This document shows positions 45,719 through 54,488 of a DNA stretch of 64,000 bases, one piece after another. The position numbers and the translations under genes were made by a program. The first letter of the stretch is position 1. Each line of letters opens with the position of its first letter. The notes under the pieces were generated by a model, which had not been told where the DNA came from, did not search any database, and saw only the letters and a list, made by a program, of their open reading frames with translations. Source of the stretch: Thiobacillus sp. (lineage in GTDB: Bacteria > Pseudomonadota > Gammaproteobacteria > Burkholderiales > Thiobacillaceae); contig JAIBEI010000022.1 of NCBI GenBank assembly GCA_019459055.1, positions 1-64,000 of the forward strand, given 5' to 3'.

Positions 45719-47012
45719 CCAGAAACGAACGGTTTCGATTCATGTTCCGGTGCTCGCGCGGGTGGAAGGCGAGGGCGCGCTCGATCTGCGCATCGAAGAC
45801 GGCGACATCACCGAATTGCGCCTGCGCATCTTCGAGCCGCCGCGCTTCTTCGAAAAATTTCTGGAGGGCCGGCACTACACGGAAATTCCCGACATGGTGG
45901 CGCGCATCTGCGGCATCTGCCCGGTGGCCTATCAGGTGACCGCGGCGCAGGCGCTGGAAAAGCTGTTTGGCGTCGAACTCGATCCGTGGGCGCGCGCCAT
46001 GCGCCGGGTGTTCTACTGCGGCGAGTGGATCCAGAGCCACAGCCTGCACATCCATCTTCTGGCCGCGCCGGACTTTTTCGGCTGCGACAGCGCCATCGAA
46101 CTGGCGAAGATCGCACCGCAGGAAGTGCGCCGCGGCCTGCGCATCCAGGCGCTCGGCAACGAACTGATGGAGCTGTTCGGCGCCCGTTCGGTGCACCCAG
46201 TGGGCATCCGGGTGGGCGGGTTCCATGGCGCGCCCGCGCTGTCCCGCGTCGAGGAAATCCGGGGAAAACTGCGCGCCGCCATGCCCGAGGCCGAGGCGCT
46301 GATCCGCTGGGCGGCCGGCATTGCGGTGCCGCAGGACGACCAGGCCTTTGTCTCGGTCGCGATGCGACACGCGAGCGACTACGCCATCGAGGCCGGCGCG
46401 ATTGCCGCCAGCGATGGCCTGCTCATCGAACCAAAAGCTTACGGCGAACACTTCGCCGAGCAACAGCAGACGCATTCCACCGCGCTGTTCAGCAGCTATC
46501 GCGGCCAGCCCTATCTGGTCGGGCCGCTGGCGCGTCTCAACCTCAACCACGAGCGCCTGCCCGAACGGGTCAAAGCGCTGCTGGACGAGACCGGTCTGGT
46601 GCTGCCCAGCCGCAACCTGTTCCACAGCCTGGTCGCGCGCGCGCTGGAAATCCTGCTCGCCCTGCACGAAGCGCTGCGCCTGCTCGACGCCTACCGCGTG
46701 CCGGATTCGCCGTGGGTGCCGGTCAGCCCGCGCGCCGGCGTGGCCACCGGCTGCACCGAGGCGCCGCGCGGCCTGTTGTGGCACCGCTACGAAATGGACG
46801 AAGAAGGCCGCGTGGTCAACGCGCGCATCGTGCCGCCGACCAGCCAGAACCAGGCGCGCATCGAGCAGGATTTGCGGCTGTCGCTGCTCAACTTCGGGCT
46901 TGACCATGCGGACGACGCGCTGCGCCTGCATTGTGAAAAAGTCATCCGCAACTACGACCCCTGCATCTCCTGCGCCACCCATTTTCTGCGGATGAGGGTC
47001 GAGCGCGGATGA
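45711..47012 (+). CDS. hydA: NiFe hydrogenase alpha (large, catalytic) subunit
   Basis: 433 residues with the two NiFe-site motifs: RICGIC (C67, C70) and DPCISCATH (C418, C421, H424). The short tail FLRMRVERG after the last histidine would be removed during maturation by the protease encoded next. The size and absence of a signal peptide fit soluble group 3b enzymes, which are often bidirectional with NAD(P)H and can reduce polysulfide. It overlaps the protease gene by ATGA. hyp maturation genes are not in this window. Confidence 0.9.
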   Translation: MDDQKRTVSIHVPVLARVEGEGALDLRIEDGDITELRLRIFEPPRFFEKFLEGRHYTEIPDMVARICGICPVAYQVTAAQALEKLFGVELDPWARAMRRVFYCGEWIQSHSLHIHLLAAPDFFGCDSAIELAKIAPQEVRRGLRIQALGNELMELFGARSVHPVGIRVGGFHGAPALSRVEEIRGKLRAAMPEAEALIRWAAGIAVPQDDQAFVSVAMRHASDYAIEAGAIAASDGLLIEPKAYGEHFAEQQQTHSTALFSSYRGQPYLVGPLARLNLNHERLPERVKALLDETGLVLPSRNLFHSLVARALEILLALHEALRLLDAYRVPDSPWVPVSPRAGVATGCTEAPRGLLWHRYEMDEEGRVVNARIVPPTSQNQARIEQDLRLSLLNFGLDHADDALRLHCEKVIRNYDPCISCATHFLRMRVERG

Positions 47013-47539
47013 ACCAGGTGCGCATCTTCGGCATCGGTTCGCCGTCGGGCGACGACCAGGCCGGTTGGCTCACCGTCGATGCCTTGCTGGCCGGCGGCGT
47101 GAAGGCCGGCGACGAACTCGTCATCGAAAAGCTGGATCGGCCCGGCGCCGGCCTGATTGCGCTCCTGGACAACGCCAGCTGGGTCATTCTGGTCGACGCC
47201 ATGCAAAGCGGCGGCCAACCCGGGTGGATCCAGCGTTATGGGGTGAACGACTGGCCGGCTTACTGCCAGGGGCTCTCCAGCCATGGATTCGGCGTGCTCA
47301 ATGCCTTGTCGCTGGCGCGCGAACTCGGCAGTCTGCCGCCCCGGCTGGATCTTTATGGCATCGAGATCGGCTGTGCGCTGCAGGGCGAGAATCCCTGTGC
47401 CGAGGTTTGGTCCTCAACGCGGAAACTGGCCGACATCATTGCGGACGAACTATGGTTCATCTCGCAAGCCTGGCCTGCGGCAGCGGATTCCGGGGACGAC
47501 AGCAACCCTACATTTCACAAAACGATCATCCGCAAGTAA
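47009..47539 (+). CDS. Hydrogenase maturation protease
   Basis: 176 residues of the HyaD/HybD/HycI family that cleaves the C-terminal tail of the large subunit once Ni is inserted. IFGIGSPSGDDQAGWLTVD carries the first acidic Ni-binding residue, ILVDAMQSG the second, and LSSHGFGVLNALSLA the histidine. It is encoded directly after hydA with an ATGA overlap, so it is dedicated to this enzyme. The C-terminus past residue 150 is longer and more polar than usual. Confidence 0.88.
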   Translation: MNQVRIFGIGSPSGDDQAGWLTVDALLAGGVKAGDELVIEKLDRPGAGLIALLDNASWVILVDAMQSGGQPGWIQRYGVNDWPAYCQGLSSHGFGVLNALSLARELGSLPPRLDLYGIEIGCALQGENPCAEVWSSTRKLADIIADELWFISQAWPAAADSGDDSNPTFHKTIIRK

Positions 47540-47558
47540 CACAAGCCCAGGAAAATGC

Positions 47559-47591
47559 GGGGCGCGGCATGACCGTGCCGCACCCCCCTTT
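47559..47591 (+). terminator. Hairpin between the hydrogenase operon and phoX
   Basis: Stem GGGGCGCGGCA (47559-47569) and TGCCGCACCCC (47576-47586) with one mismatch and a 6-nt loop, followed by CCTTT. It is a plausible end of the hydrogenase operon, but the U tract is short. Confidence 0.45.
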
Positions 47592-47617
47592 ACCATGGTC
47601 GTTTCAGGAGATACTCA

Positions 47618-48955
47618 ATGAAAGTTTCCGCGCTTGCCCTCACCCTGGCCACCGCCTTCGCCGTCCATGCCCACGCCGACGCCAGCGTCGTGAATGGCCC
47701 CATGACGTTCAACCCCATCGCCGCTTCCGCCTACGGCATGGACGCCGATCCCGGCATTGCCGCCACCCCCTGGGTGATTCCCGAGGGCTATGTCCAGTTC
47801 ATCGTTTCCGACGAGACCGGCCTCGATATCTACGTCGCCAACGATTGGCACGACATGCTGACCGTCAACGAAACCGGCAAACACGCCGGCCGTTACCTGT
47901 ACCGTACGCACGAAGTCCGTGGCGGCGCCATCGGCATCGACGGCAACTCCGCACGCAACGGCGGCGGCAGCGGCGGTGCGGTGTCGGTGGTCGATCTGAA
48001 TACGGGGATCGCCAGGGAAGTCGTTGGCCGTGTCGACTGGGAAGCGCTGGACGGCATCGTCTGGACCCCGTGGCAGACCGTGCTGTTCGCCGAGGAAGCC
48101 GGCACCGCTGCGCGTCCCGATCCCGATGCGCCCCAAGCCCAGGCTGGACTGGTGTATGAGCTCACGCTGGACAAACATGACCCGATGTCCGCCGAGAGCG
48201 TGACCGTGCGCCCGATGCTCGGCGCGCTGGCCCACGAAGGCATCGAGATCGACGCCGAAGGCAACGTCTACGTCATTGACGAAGACCGCAAGGGTTCGAT
48301 CTACAAGTTCGTGCCGACCGCCTATGGCGATCTTTCCAGCGGCCAGTTGTATGCCCTGAAGGTGACGGGCGGCGGCAAGACTGGCGCCGCCGAATGGGTT
48401 GCGCTCGACATGACCCAGGCCCAGATCAAGGCGCATGCCGCCGCGACCGCGGTTGGCGCCACCGAGTACTGCCGTCCCGAAGACCTCGAGCGCATCGACA
48501 GCACCCTGTATGTGGCGCTGACCTGCGAGGACGTCGACAACCCCGCCAACACCAGCGGCAAGGGCGCGGTAATGTCCGTCGAACTGGGTGACAAGCCCAT
48601 GGTCCGTTACGTCGTTTCCGCCGGCAAGAATGCGCCGATTGAAGACCAGGCCGCCGGCATCACCGGCTTCAAAGGCCCGGACAACCTGGCCAACGGCCCC
48701 GACGGCAAGCTGTGGATCATCGAAGACAACACCTTCAGCGATATCTGGGTGTACGACCCGCGCTCCAAAGACGCCAACGGTGACGGCTACAAGGATGGCG
48801 TGCATCTGTTCGCTTCGCTCAAGGACAAGCCGGCCGAAGGCAGCGGCATCTACTTCGGCAAGGACCCGCACACCTTGTACGTCAACGTACAGCATTCGGG
48901 CACCGGCAACGACAAGACCATGGCCATCACCCGGCAGCATCAAGGCAACAAGTAA
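47618..48955 (+). CDS. phoX: PhoX-family (DUF839) secreted phosphatase-like protein
   Basis: 445 residues with a signal peptide (MKVSALALTLATAFAVHAHA-DA) and a beta-propeller of the PhoX/DUF839 type: TPWQTVLFAEEAG, YELTLDKHDP, HEGIEIDAEGNVYVIDED, CRPEDLERIDSTLYVALTCED, GPDNLANGPDGKLWIIEDN. True PhoX enzymes are Ca/Fe alkaline phosphatases. The E-E and R-P-E-D type ligand segments are visible, so activity is plausible; specificity is inferred. AGGAG precedes the ATG. No Pho box was found upstream by eye. Confidence 0.75.
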   Translation: MKVSALALTLATAFAVHAHADASVVNGPMTFNPIAASAYGMDADPGIAATPWVIPEGYVQFIVSDETGLDIYVANDWHDMLTVNETGKHAGRYLYRTHEVRGGAIGIDGNSARNGGGSGGAVSVVDLNTGIAREVVGRVDWEALDGIVWTPWQTVLFAEEAGTAARPDPDAPQAQAGLVYELTLDKHDPMSAESVTVRPMLGALAHEGIEIDAEGNVYVIDEDRKGSIYKFVPTAYGDLSSGQLYALKVTGGGKTGAAEWVALDMTQAQIKAHAAATAVGATEYCRPEDLERIDSTLYVALTCEDVDNPANTSGKGAVMSVELGDKPMVRYVVSAGKNAPIEDQAAGITGFKGPDNLANGPDGKLWIIEDNTFSDIWVYDPRSKDANGDGYKDGVHLFASLKDKPAEGSGIYFGKDPHTLYVNVQHSGTGNDKTMAITRQHQGNK

Positions 48956-49000
48956 TACGACGACGGCTGTGCAGGGGCGTTGAACCACCCCTCACGTCAA

Positions 49001-49031
49001 AGCCCCTGCCGGGTTTGGCAGGGGCTTTTTT
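49001..49031 (+). terminator. Intrinsic terminator of phoX
   Basis: Stem AGCCCCTGCC (49001-49010) and GGCAGGGGCT (49017-49026), loop GGGTTT, followed by TTTTTT. Located 45 bp after the phoX stop. Confidence 0.92.
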
Positions 49032-49319
49032 ATTGGAAACATCGGTTTATTCACCACAGAGGCACAGAGATCGCTCGCCGGTTCGTTGACCGCCAGCCCA
49101 CGCCGACATGGCGCAGCCTCCATGAACAGGCTCAATCGCAGCTCGGCCTACAGTTCAGCGGATTCGATGCGTTCGCGTTTCAGCTTTTCGTCCAGCGTCA
49201 GGTTGGGCGGGCGTTCCAGCACACCTGCGAGAAAGGCATGCAACGCCGGGTCGGGCGCTTCGACCGGCAGCACCAACTGCCAGCACCGGCGCTCGAGCCG
49301 ACAGAAAAAGTTGTGCAGT
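49032..49319. other. Gap between phoX terminator and yiiM, with a start-less open frame
   Basis: No complete gene. On the minus strand a frame from about 49351 to the TAG at 49148 has coding-like residues (HELHNFFCRLERRCWQLVLP, LHAFLAGVLERPPNLTLDEK, LKRERIESAEL) but no ATG, GTG or TTG before the preceding stop, and it begins inside the yiiM coding end in another frame. It may be a gene remnant or the product of a frameshift; chance is possible. Confidence 0.3.
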
Positions 49320-50039
49320 TCATGGACGCCGTGCCTGCTTGGCGGGCGTATTCAGGCGGCGCGACCAGTCCTCGACCTGTCCCGATGTCAGGCGCCGTTG
49401 CGCCAGCTCTCGCCAGGAAGCGGACAGAGCGCCCAATGCCTTGATGGCGGCGAGTGCATCGACATTCAGCGGATCGGCATAGAGGTGGTGCAACAGGTGC
49501 GCCAACGGCCAGTCGGGGTGCGGGCGGTCGAGCAGGCGAAGTTCGGCGCCAGGGGCGACTTCGCCGGTTTCCAGCACACGGTAGTACCAGCCGGTGCGAG
49601 CGCTTTCCTGCACCCGTCTGGACATGTCCGGCTTGCCGAAACGCAGGTTGAGTTTCCAGCAGGGCTGGCGTGCCTGGGAGACTTGGATCAGTGCGGTGCC
49701 GAGGCCGAAGATGTCGCCGATACAGACGTTCGCCTCGGTCAGGCCGACGGTACCGAGATTTTCGCCGAAGGCCCCGACCCCGAATCGTTCCGCCCGCAGT
49801 TCCGGCAGTTCGAGGCGCCATGCGACGTAGTGTTCCCCCGGATAGTGATGCACGGCCTTGTCCGGGCCGCCGTGATGGCGGGGGTCGCCCTGCTCATCGC
49901 CCTCGAAGCCGTTTGCGGTCAGCCTCAAAGGCCGGACGGCAGGATGCTTGTCGATGGCGCTGGGTTCGCCGTTGGGCCCGAAGGGCAGCGCCCGCCCGAC
50001 CAGAAGCTGGGTCGTCGCGACCGGCGGCAGGGCGCTCAT
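49320..50039 (-). CDS. yiiM: YiiM-like MOSC-domain protein
   Basis: 239 residues from MSALPPVATTQLLVG. MOSC proteins carry or bind the molybdenum cofactor; E. coli YiiM reduces N-hydroxylated base analogues. Family motifs: GDEQGDPRHHGGPDKAVHHYPGEHY, GAFGENLGTVGL, and QARQPCWKLNLRFGK with the conserved cysteine that binds the cofactor sulfur. The longer frame reaching to 50423 is rejected because the N-terminus is unrelated. Placed beside a molybdopterin oxidoreductase, which may be coincidental. Confidence 0.85.
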   Translation of the reverse strand: MSALPPVATTQLLVGRALPFGPNGEPSAIDKHPAVRPLRLTANGFEGDEQGDPRHHGGPDKAVHHYPGEHYVAWRLELPELRAERFGVGAFGENLGTVGLTEANVCIGDIFGLGTALIQVSQARQPCWKLNLRFGKPDMSRRVQESARTGWYYRVLETGEVAPGAELRLLDRPHPDWPLAHLLHHLYADPLNVDALAAIKALGALSASWRELAQRRLTSGQVEDWSRRLNTPAKQARRP

Positions 50040-50186
50040 GGCCTGGCCCCGGCGAAACGGGCCTGAAGACGACAAAGATCGGTGGTGGCAGGCAAGATGA
50101 GATTTACAAGCAAGATGGCGCCGAGGGTAACAAAAAAAGCAGGCGCAGAGCAGAAGGCTTCTGCTGCTGTCCTGCTTGCGGAGGGA

Positions 50187-50209
50187 ACCTCCCGGTCTTG
50201 CCGGGAGGT
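50187..50209 (-). terminator. Hairpin downstream of the tetrahaem cytochrome gene
   Basis: ACCTCCCGG (50187-50195) and CCGGGAGGT (50201-50209) form a 9-bp stem with a 5-nt loop 12 bp past the stop of the cytochrome gene (minus strand). Read in that direction it is followed by TCCCTC rather than a U tract, so it could also be an mRNA 3' stabiliser. Confidence 0.5.
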
Positions 50210-50220
50210 ACGCTGAAGCT

Positions 50221-50685
50221 TTATTTGAGGAACATGTGCGGCACGTGGCAGCCGGTGCAGGTTGTCGGGTTGCTCCGATGCCCCGCTGCGCTAAGGAGCT
50301 GGGCGCTGTGGCAGGTGAGGCAGCGATCCTTGCCCACCACGTAGCCGATTGCGCCGATACCGGGGTAGTAGCCGGTGAGATTGGGTTTCGGTAGCCCCAG
50401 CTGCGAGGCGGTATGGGTGCCATGGCAGGCGTTGCACTTGACCATGGCGTGGGTCATCAGCGAGTTGGCGTGGTCGGTCAGCAGCTGGGTGTTGGTTTCG
50501 TGGCAGCCGCCGGTGAGGCAGGAGTACTCCTTCTCGATGGCATAGCTGGTGTCCTCGCCGGGCAGGACGCCGCTGGTCGTTGTGGTCGCGCCGCCGCCCT
50601 TAGCAGCCCACACCGATGCGCTGGTCAGCAGCAGACCGGCGAGAAAGACCTTGAAAATCGACGCGAATGTTCTGGATAGCATCAT
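50221..50685 (-). CDS. Exported tetrahaem c-type cytochrome
   Basis: 154 residues with a signal peptide (MMLSRTFASIFKVFLAGLLLTSASVWA-AK). Haem sites in order: CLTGGCH (a CX4CH site, as in cytochromes c3), CNACH, CLTCH, CTGCH, with scattered distal histidines (THAMVKC, AAGHRS, VPHMF). It starts 20 bp after the stop of the molybdoenzyme gene upstream in transcription, so it is most likely its periplasmic electron donor or acceptor. It is not NapB-like, which is a dihaem protein. Confidence 0.85.
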   Translation of the reverse strand: MMLSRTFASIFKVFLAGLLLTSASVWAAKGGGATTTTSGVLPGEDTSYAIEKEYSCLTGGCHETNTQLLTDHANSLMTHAMVKCNACHGTHTASQLGLPKPNLTGYYPGIGAIGYVVGKDRCLTCHSAQLLSAAGHRSNPTTCTGCHVPHMFLK

Positions 50686-50704
50686 GATGGTTGGGTTCCT
50701 TAAT

Positions 50705-53200
50705 TTATGCCTTGGCCAGTTTGACGGCGCAATGCTTGTAGATGGGCTGGGCGCAATCCTTGTCGACGTAGTTCATGGTCAGCCGGTTGACCGACACCTT
50801 GCGGCCGTTGTTCTCCGCCACGTCGATCGGGTCGAGGTCGCCGAAGTGCATGGGGATGAACACCGCTCCCGCCTTCACCGTGTCGGTGACCTTTGCCTTG
50901 ACCACGATTTCGCCGCGGCGCGAGGTGACCTTGACCAGGTCGCCGGTAATCACACCCAGGTTCGCGGCGTCGGCGGTGCTGATCTCGACGTAGTTCTCCG
51001 GCACCATTTCGTGCAGCTGCGCCACGCGCTTGGTCTTGGTGCGCGAGTGGAAATGCTCGATGACCCGCCCGGTGTTGAGCCAGAAGGGGTAGCTCGCATC
51101 CGGCACTTCCGGCGGCGCCACGTAGTCCACCGCCCACAGATAGGCGCGGCTCAGGCCGTCCGGATCGATCCATGCGGCGGTCGGGGTCTTGCCGTACTGC
51201 GCGCGGTTCCAGTTGGTGTTGAACAGGCCATTGGCGTACAGGCGCTTGCCGCCCAGCACGTTGGCGGGCGTCGACGGCCAGGCAATGCCGCTGTTGGCGG
51301 CGATATTGGCGTAGGTCATGCCGCTCATGTCGCAGATCTTGCCTGTCGACACCAGCTTCCATTCGTTGAACACCGTTTCGGGGTCGGCGCTTTTCACCAG
51401 CGAACCGCCGGCCTGATCGCGGAAGCGGAAGTCGAATGCCGCCAGCTTGTCGGAAACCATCTTGATGATCTCGAGGTCGGAGTAGGCGCCGTAGTTGGGA
51501 CGCAGTTCGAAGCCGACCGGCTGCACCGCCTGTCGGCCGAGGTTGACGCGGCGCTCGGAGCAGGTGTAGGTGCCGGTCTTCTCGCCCCATTGCGCCGCCG
51601 GCAGGAACAGGTCGGCGAAGTGCATGGATTCCATCGGGTCGAAGATATCCTGCACCACCACGAACGGGCGCGCCGGGTTACTGAAGCTCAGGTAGTCGTG
51701 ATACTTGTCCAGGTCGGGCAGGGTGACCGAGGGGTTGGTGCAGGCCACCCAGTACACCTTGAGCGTGCCATTGCGCATCATGTCGACCATGCTGGGAATG
51801 GTCGGCTGCAGATCGATGTCGGAGGTGATGACCGTGGTGGCGTGCGCTGGAATGGTGCCCGGCGCGACGTTCCACAACTGTTCCACCTCGGCGATGTGGG
51901 CGGGGTTGTAGTAGTTGCGGTAGCCGGACAGCGCCGAGGAACCGCCGGTTTCACGGTTGCTCATGGCGGTGGCCTGGCCGGTGATGGAGAAGGGCGACGA
52001 GCCGGGGCGTCCGATCTTGCCGGTGATCAGGTGCATGGCGCAGATCAGGCGCACGGTGTCGGTGCCGCCCATCGACTGGTACACGCCCTGGATGAACATC
52101 GACCACACTTCGGGTGACTGGCCGATCCACTGCGCCGCAGTCTGGATGTCGGCAGCCGCCAGCCCGGTGATCCCGGCGACGTAGGTCGGCGTGTAGGCCG
52201 CGACCTTGGCCGCGAGCGCGTTGAAGTTGCGGGTGTGCGCGTTGATATAGGCACTGTCGATCCAGTTGTTGGCGATGAGCTGCTGCAGGATGCCGTTCAT
52301 CAGCGCCACGTTGGTGCCGGGCTTGAGCTGCAGGTGCAGGTCGGCGCTGCGCGCAGTCGCGGTGCGGCGCGGGTCGACCACGATCATCCTGGGCGCGCGC
52401 GCCGAACGGCGCGCCTGGATGATGCGCCGCCATACCTGCGGATGCATCTCGGCCGGGTTGGTGCCGATCAGGAAAAAGCAGTCGGTGTTCTCAATGTCGT
52501 CATAGCACCCGGGCGGGCCATCGGAGCCGAAGGTGCTCATGTAGCCGTAGACGGCGGCCGCCATGCACAGGCGGGTGTTGGAGTCCATGGTGCTGGTCTT
52601 GATGGCGCCCTTGCCCAGCTTGCCCATGGAATAGTATTCCTCGATGGTCCACTGGCCGGTGTTGTAGATGCCCACCGAATCGGGGCCGGCCGTGTTGGTC
52701 GCCTCAATGATCTTCTGGGCGAGCAGGGTGGTGGCCTCGTCCCAGGTGATGTTCTGCCAGTTTCCGCTGGCGTCGCGGCTCATCGGGTACTTGCCGCGGC
52801 TGCCCACGCGCAGGTCCTGGTCGGCCAGGATCTTGTGTTCGTACAGGCCCTTGACGCAGACCCGCCCGGCATTGGTCGGGTGCGCCGCGTTGCCGCGCAC
52901 CGCCACCGCCGCACCGGCGGCATTGATGCCGATTTCGAGGCCGCAACCCACCGAGCAGTAGCCGCACACCGACTTCACCCAACTGACCACATTGACGAAG
53001 GTATCGTCGGCCATCGCCTCCTCGCCGGTCAGCAGGTTCAGCACGCCTCCGCCGACAATGGCTTGCGAGGTCAGCAGCGCGCCCCACTTGAGGAAGGTAC
53101 GCCGTTCGTGGTTACAGAGTTGCGGATCCTGCTTGAGCTCCTTGAGCTCGGCCTGCGTGAACACCTTTACAGGGTGCTGATCGTGTTTATGAGTCGCCAT
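50705..53200 (-). CDS. NapA-like periplasmic molybdopterin oxidoreductase
   Basis: 831 residues from MATHKHDQHPVKVF. Twin-arginine motif RRTFLKW (33-39) after an unusually long N-region, 4Fe-4S site C79-x2-C82-x3-C86...C115, molybdenum-ligand cysteine C212 in SNTRLCMAAAVYGYMSTFG, then NapA-like GCYDDIENTDCFFLIGTNPAEMHPQVW and the C-terminal GRVIEHFHSRTKTKRVAQLHE. These match bis-MGD nitrate reductases of the Nap/Nas group best; nitrate is the likely but unproven substrate. napB, napC and napD are absent; a tetrahaem cytochrome follows instead. Confidence 0.85.
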   Translation of the reverse strand: MATHKHDQHPVKVFTQAELKELKQDPQLCNHERRTFLKWGALLTSQAIVGGGVLNLLTGEEAMADDTFVNVVSWVKSVCGYCSVGCGLEIGINAAGAAVAVRGNAAHPTNAGRVCVKGLYEHKILADQDLRVGSRGKYPMSRDASGNWQNITWDEATTLLAQKIIEATNTAGPDSVGIYNTGQWTIEEYYSMGKLGKGAIKTSTMDSNTRLCMAAAVYGYMSTFGSDGPPGCYDDIENTDCFFLIGTNPAEMHPQVWRRIIQARRSARAPRMIVVDPRRTATARSADLHLQLKPGTNVALMNGILQQLIANNWIDSAYINAHTRNFNALAAKVAAYTPTYVAGITGLAAADIQTAAQWIGQSPEVWSMFIQGVYQSMGGTDTVRLICAMHLITGKIGRPGSSPFSITGQATAMSNRETGGSSALSGYRNYYNPAHIAEVEQLWNVAPGTIPAHATTVITSDIDLQPTIPSMVDMMRNGTLKVYWVACTNPSVTLPDLDKYHDYLSFSNPARPFVVVQDIFDPMESMHFADLFLPAAQWGEKTGTYTCSERRVNLGRQAVQPVGFELRPNYGAYSDLEIIKMVSDKLAAFDFRFRDQAGGSLVKSADPETVFNEWKLVSTGKICDMSGMTYANIAANSGIAWPSTPANVLGGKRLYANGLFNTNWNRAQYGKTPTAAWIDPDGLSRAYLWAVDYVAPPEVPDASYPFWLNTGRVIEHFHSRTKTKRVAQLHEMVPENYVEISTADAANLGVITGDLVKVTSRRGEIVVKAKVTDTVKAGAVFIPMHFGDLDPIDVAENNGRKVSVNRLTMNYVDKDCAQPIYKHCAVKLAKA

Positions 53201-53542
53201 GTGGACCTGTTCCTCAAATCGTTGCGATGAAACCGCCGGCAAGCGCTGCTCCGTCAAAAGGCTGGCCGGCGGCGCGGATTTTTTCCTGAATTTTTCTTAA
53301 GTCCCCTTAAGAGTCTTTTAATACTAAAAATTTTGCGGGGGGATGACGATGACAAATGTCAGCGGAGGCGATTTTCTTAAAGTTTTCTTACGCCTGAAAA
53401 AAATTTGCGGAATCAGGCGGCGACGCGGATCGCGGTATGCGATTTGGCAGGCGCCAGGACACGAAGGGGGCGGGGTGGGGCGTTCGCCCCGTTTGGGAGA
53501 GATGCGGACCGGGTCCGCAAGGGTTGCGCCGGAAGCGGGGGC
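53201..53542. other. Intergenic region upstream of the molybdoenzyme gene
   Basis: A 340-bp gap between the start of the molybdoenzyme and the end of the FNR-like gene, both on the minus strand. It is A/T-rich around 53281-53400, with the perfect palindrome at 53295-53312, a second imperfect relative (TTAAAGTTTTCTTA, 53377-53390) and TGACA-AA-TGTCA (53350-53361). No gene was seen. Confidence 0.6.
53295..53312. promoter_or_regulatory. Candidate CRP/FNR-type operator
   Basis: TCTTAAG-TCCC-CTTAAGA is a perfect 18-bp inverted repeat. Its core TTAAG-N4-CTTAA has the 5-4-5 geometry of FNR boxes (TTGAT-N4-ATCAA) with different bases. It lies about 95 bp before the molybdoenzyme start, in the promoter region and next to the gene of the FNR-like regulator. 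Confidence 0.55.
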
Positions 53543-54304
53543 TCAGCCGCCCGCGCTCAGATATTCCAGGGCCTTCTGATCGAGGATGCGGAAGCCATCC
53601 TTGACCAGGGCGATGACCTTGTCGCTTTCAAGTTTCTTCAGGCCGCGTATCAGGGTGCGCTGGGTTACGCCGATCATGTCGGCCAGTTCGGTGCGGGTCA
53701 GGGATTCGCGCAACTCCTCGCTGTGCAGATTGCGTTCATGGTGGGTTTCGTGCAGGAACAGCAGGTAGGACGCAACCCGCTCCAGCGCATTTTTCTGGCC
53801 CAGGTTCGCGATGTTGCGGATATAGGAATTGAGGTTGCGCGCCATGGAGCGCATCAGGGCGTCCGGAACTTCCCGGTGACGGCTGATGACGCTCTGCAAA
53901 TGCGCTTTGGGCAGGTAGCAGACGGTGACCGGGCTGATGGCCTCGGCCGAGCTGCTGTATTTGTCGAGGTAGATATCCTCACAGGCGATCAGATCGCCGG
54001 GGATGACGGCCAGCTTGTGAATCTGCTGACGCCCGTTGGACAAGGATTTGTAGACCTTGACTTCGCCCGACATCAGGATGAACAGGTTTTCGCCGGAACG
54101 TCCTTCCCGATAAAGCAGGGCGCGGCGATCGAAGGACTTGAACTGCAGAAATTCCTGCAGGGCGCGCTTCACTTCCAGATTCAGGGCACTGAAATAATCG
54201 GAACTGTCGAGGATGCAGGTCTCGCAACGATCGCTGGCCGGTTTGTCGGGGCAAGGTCCAGCAACATTGATTGCTGCGGATATTTGTTGAGATCGCAACG
54301 CCAT
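53543..54304 (-). CDS. CRP/FNR-family regulator with FNR-like cysteine cluster
   Basis: 253 residues. N-terminal CPDKPASDRCETC supplies three cysteines (about 18, 27, 30), and a fourth lies in SPVTVCYLPKAHL, at the place of FNR C122, so an oxygen-labile 4Fe-4S cluster is likely. Then the cyclic-nucleotide-type barrel (LLYREGRSGENLFILMSGEVKVYK), the dimer helix, and the helix-turn-helix SLTRTELADMIGVTQRTLIRGLKKLES. The recognition helix differs from E. coli FNR (VTQRTLIRG against ETISRLLGR-type), consistent with a non-standard operator. Probably activates the molybdoenzyme operon downstream. Confidence 0.87.
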   Translation of the reverse strand: MALRSQQISAAINVAGPCPDKPASDRCETCILDSSDYFSALNLEVKRALQEFLQFKSFDRRALLYREGRSGENLFILMSGEVKVYKSLSNGRQQIHKLAVIPGDLIACEDIYLDKYSSSAEAISPVTVCYLPKAHLQSVISRHREVPDALMRSMARNLNSYIRNIANLGQKNALERVASYLLFLHETHHERNLHSEELRESLTRTELADMIGVTQRTLIRGLKKLESDKVIALVKDGFRILDQKALEYLSAGG

Positions 54305-54488
54305 ACGGACCTTACTCTACGCTTAACCATGGCAAATTCATTGTGGCAAATTGCCGCATCCTCGTTAAACGAAGCCAGAGAGAAAAGGTTCCAGTGATCG
54401 GCAGTCTGCCCATTCTTCTGCATGACCTTAAGCGAGGCGTAAGCCTGGTGTGGATAATCCGGATTCGATCGATTTCCTGAAGAAAGCC

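Noticed and set aside
50549-52117. Long plus-strand frame over the molybdoenzyme gene
   Set aside because: Antisense shadow; the minus-strand frame has complete Fe-S, Mo-ligand and Tat motifs.
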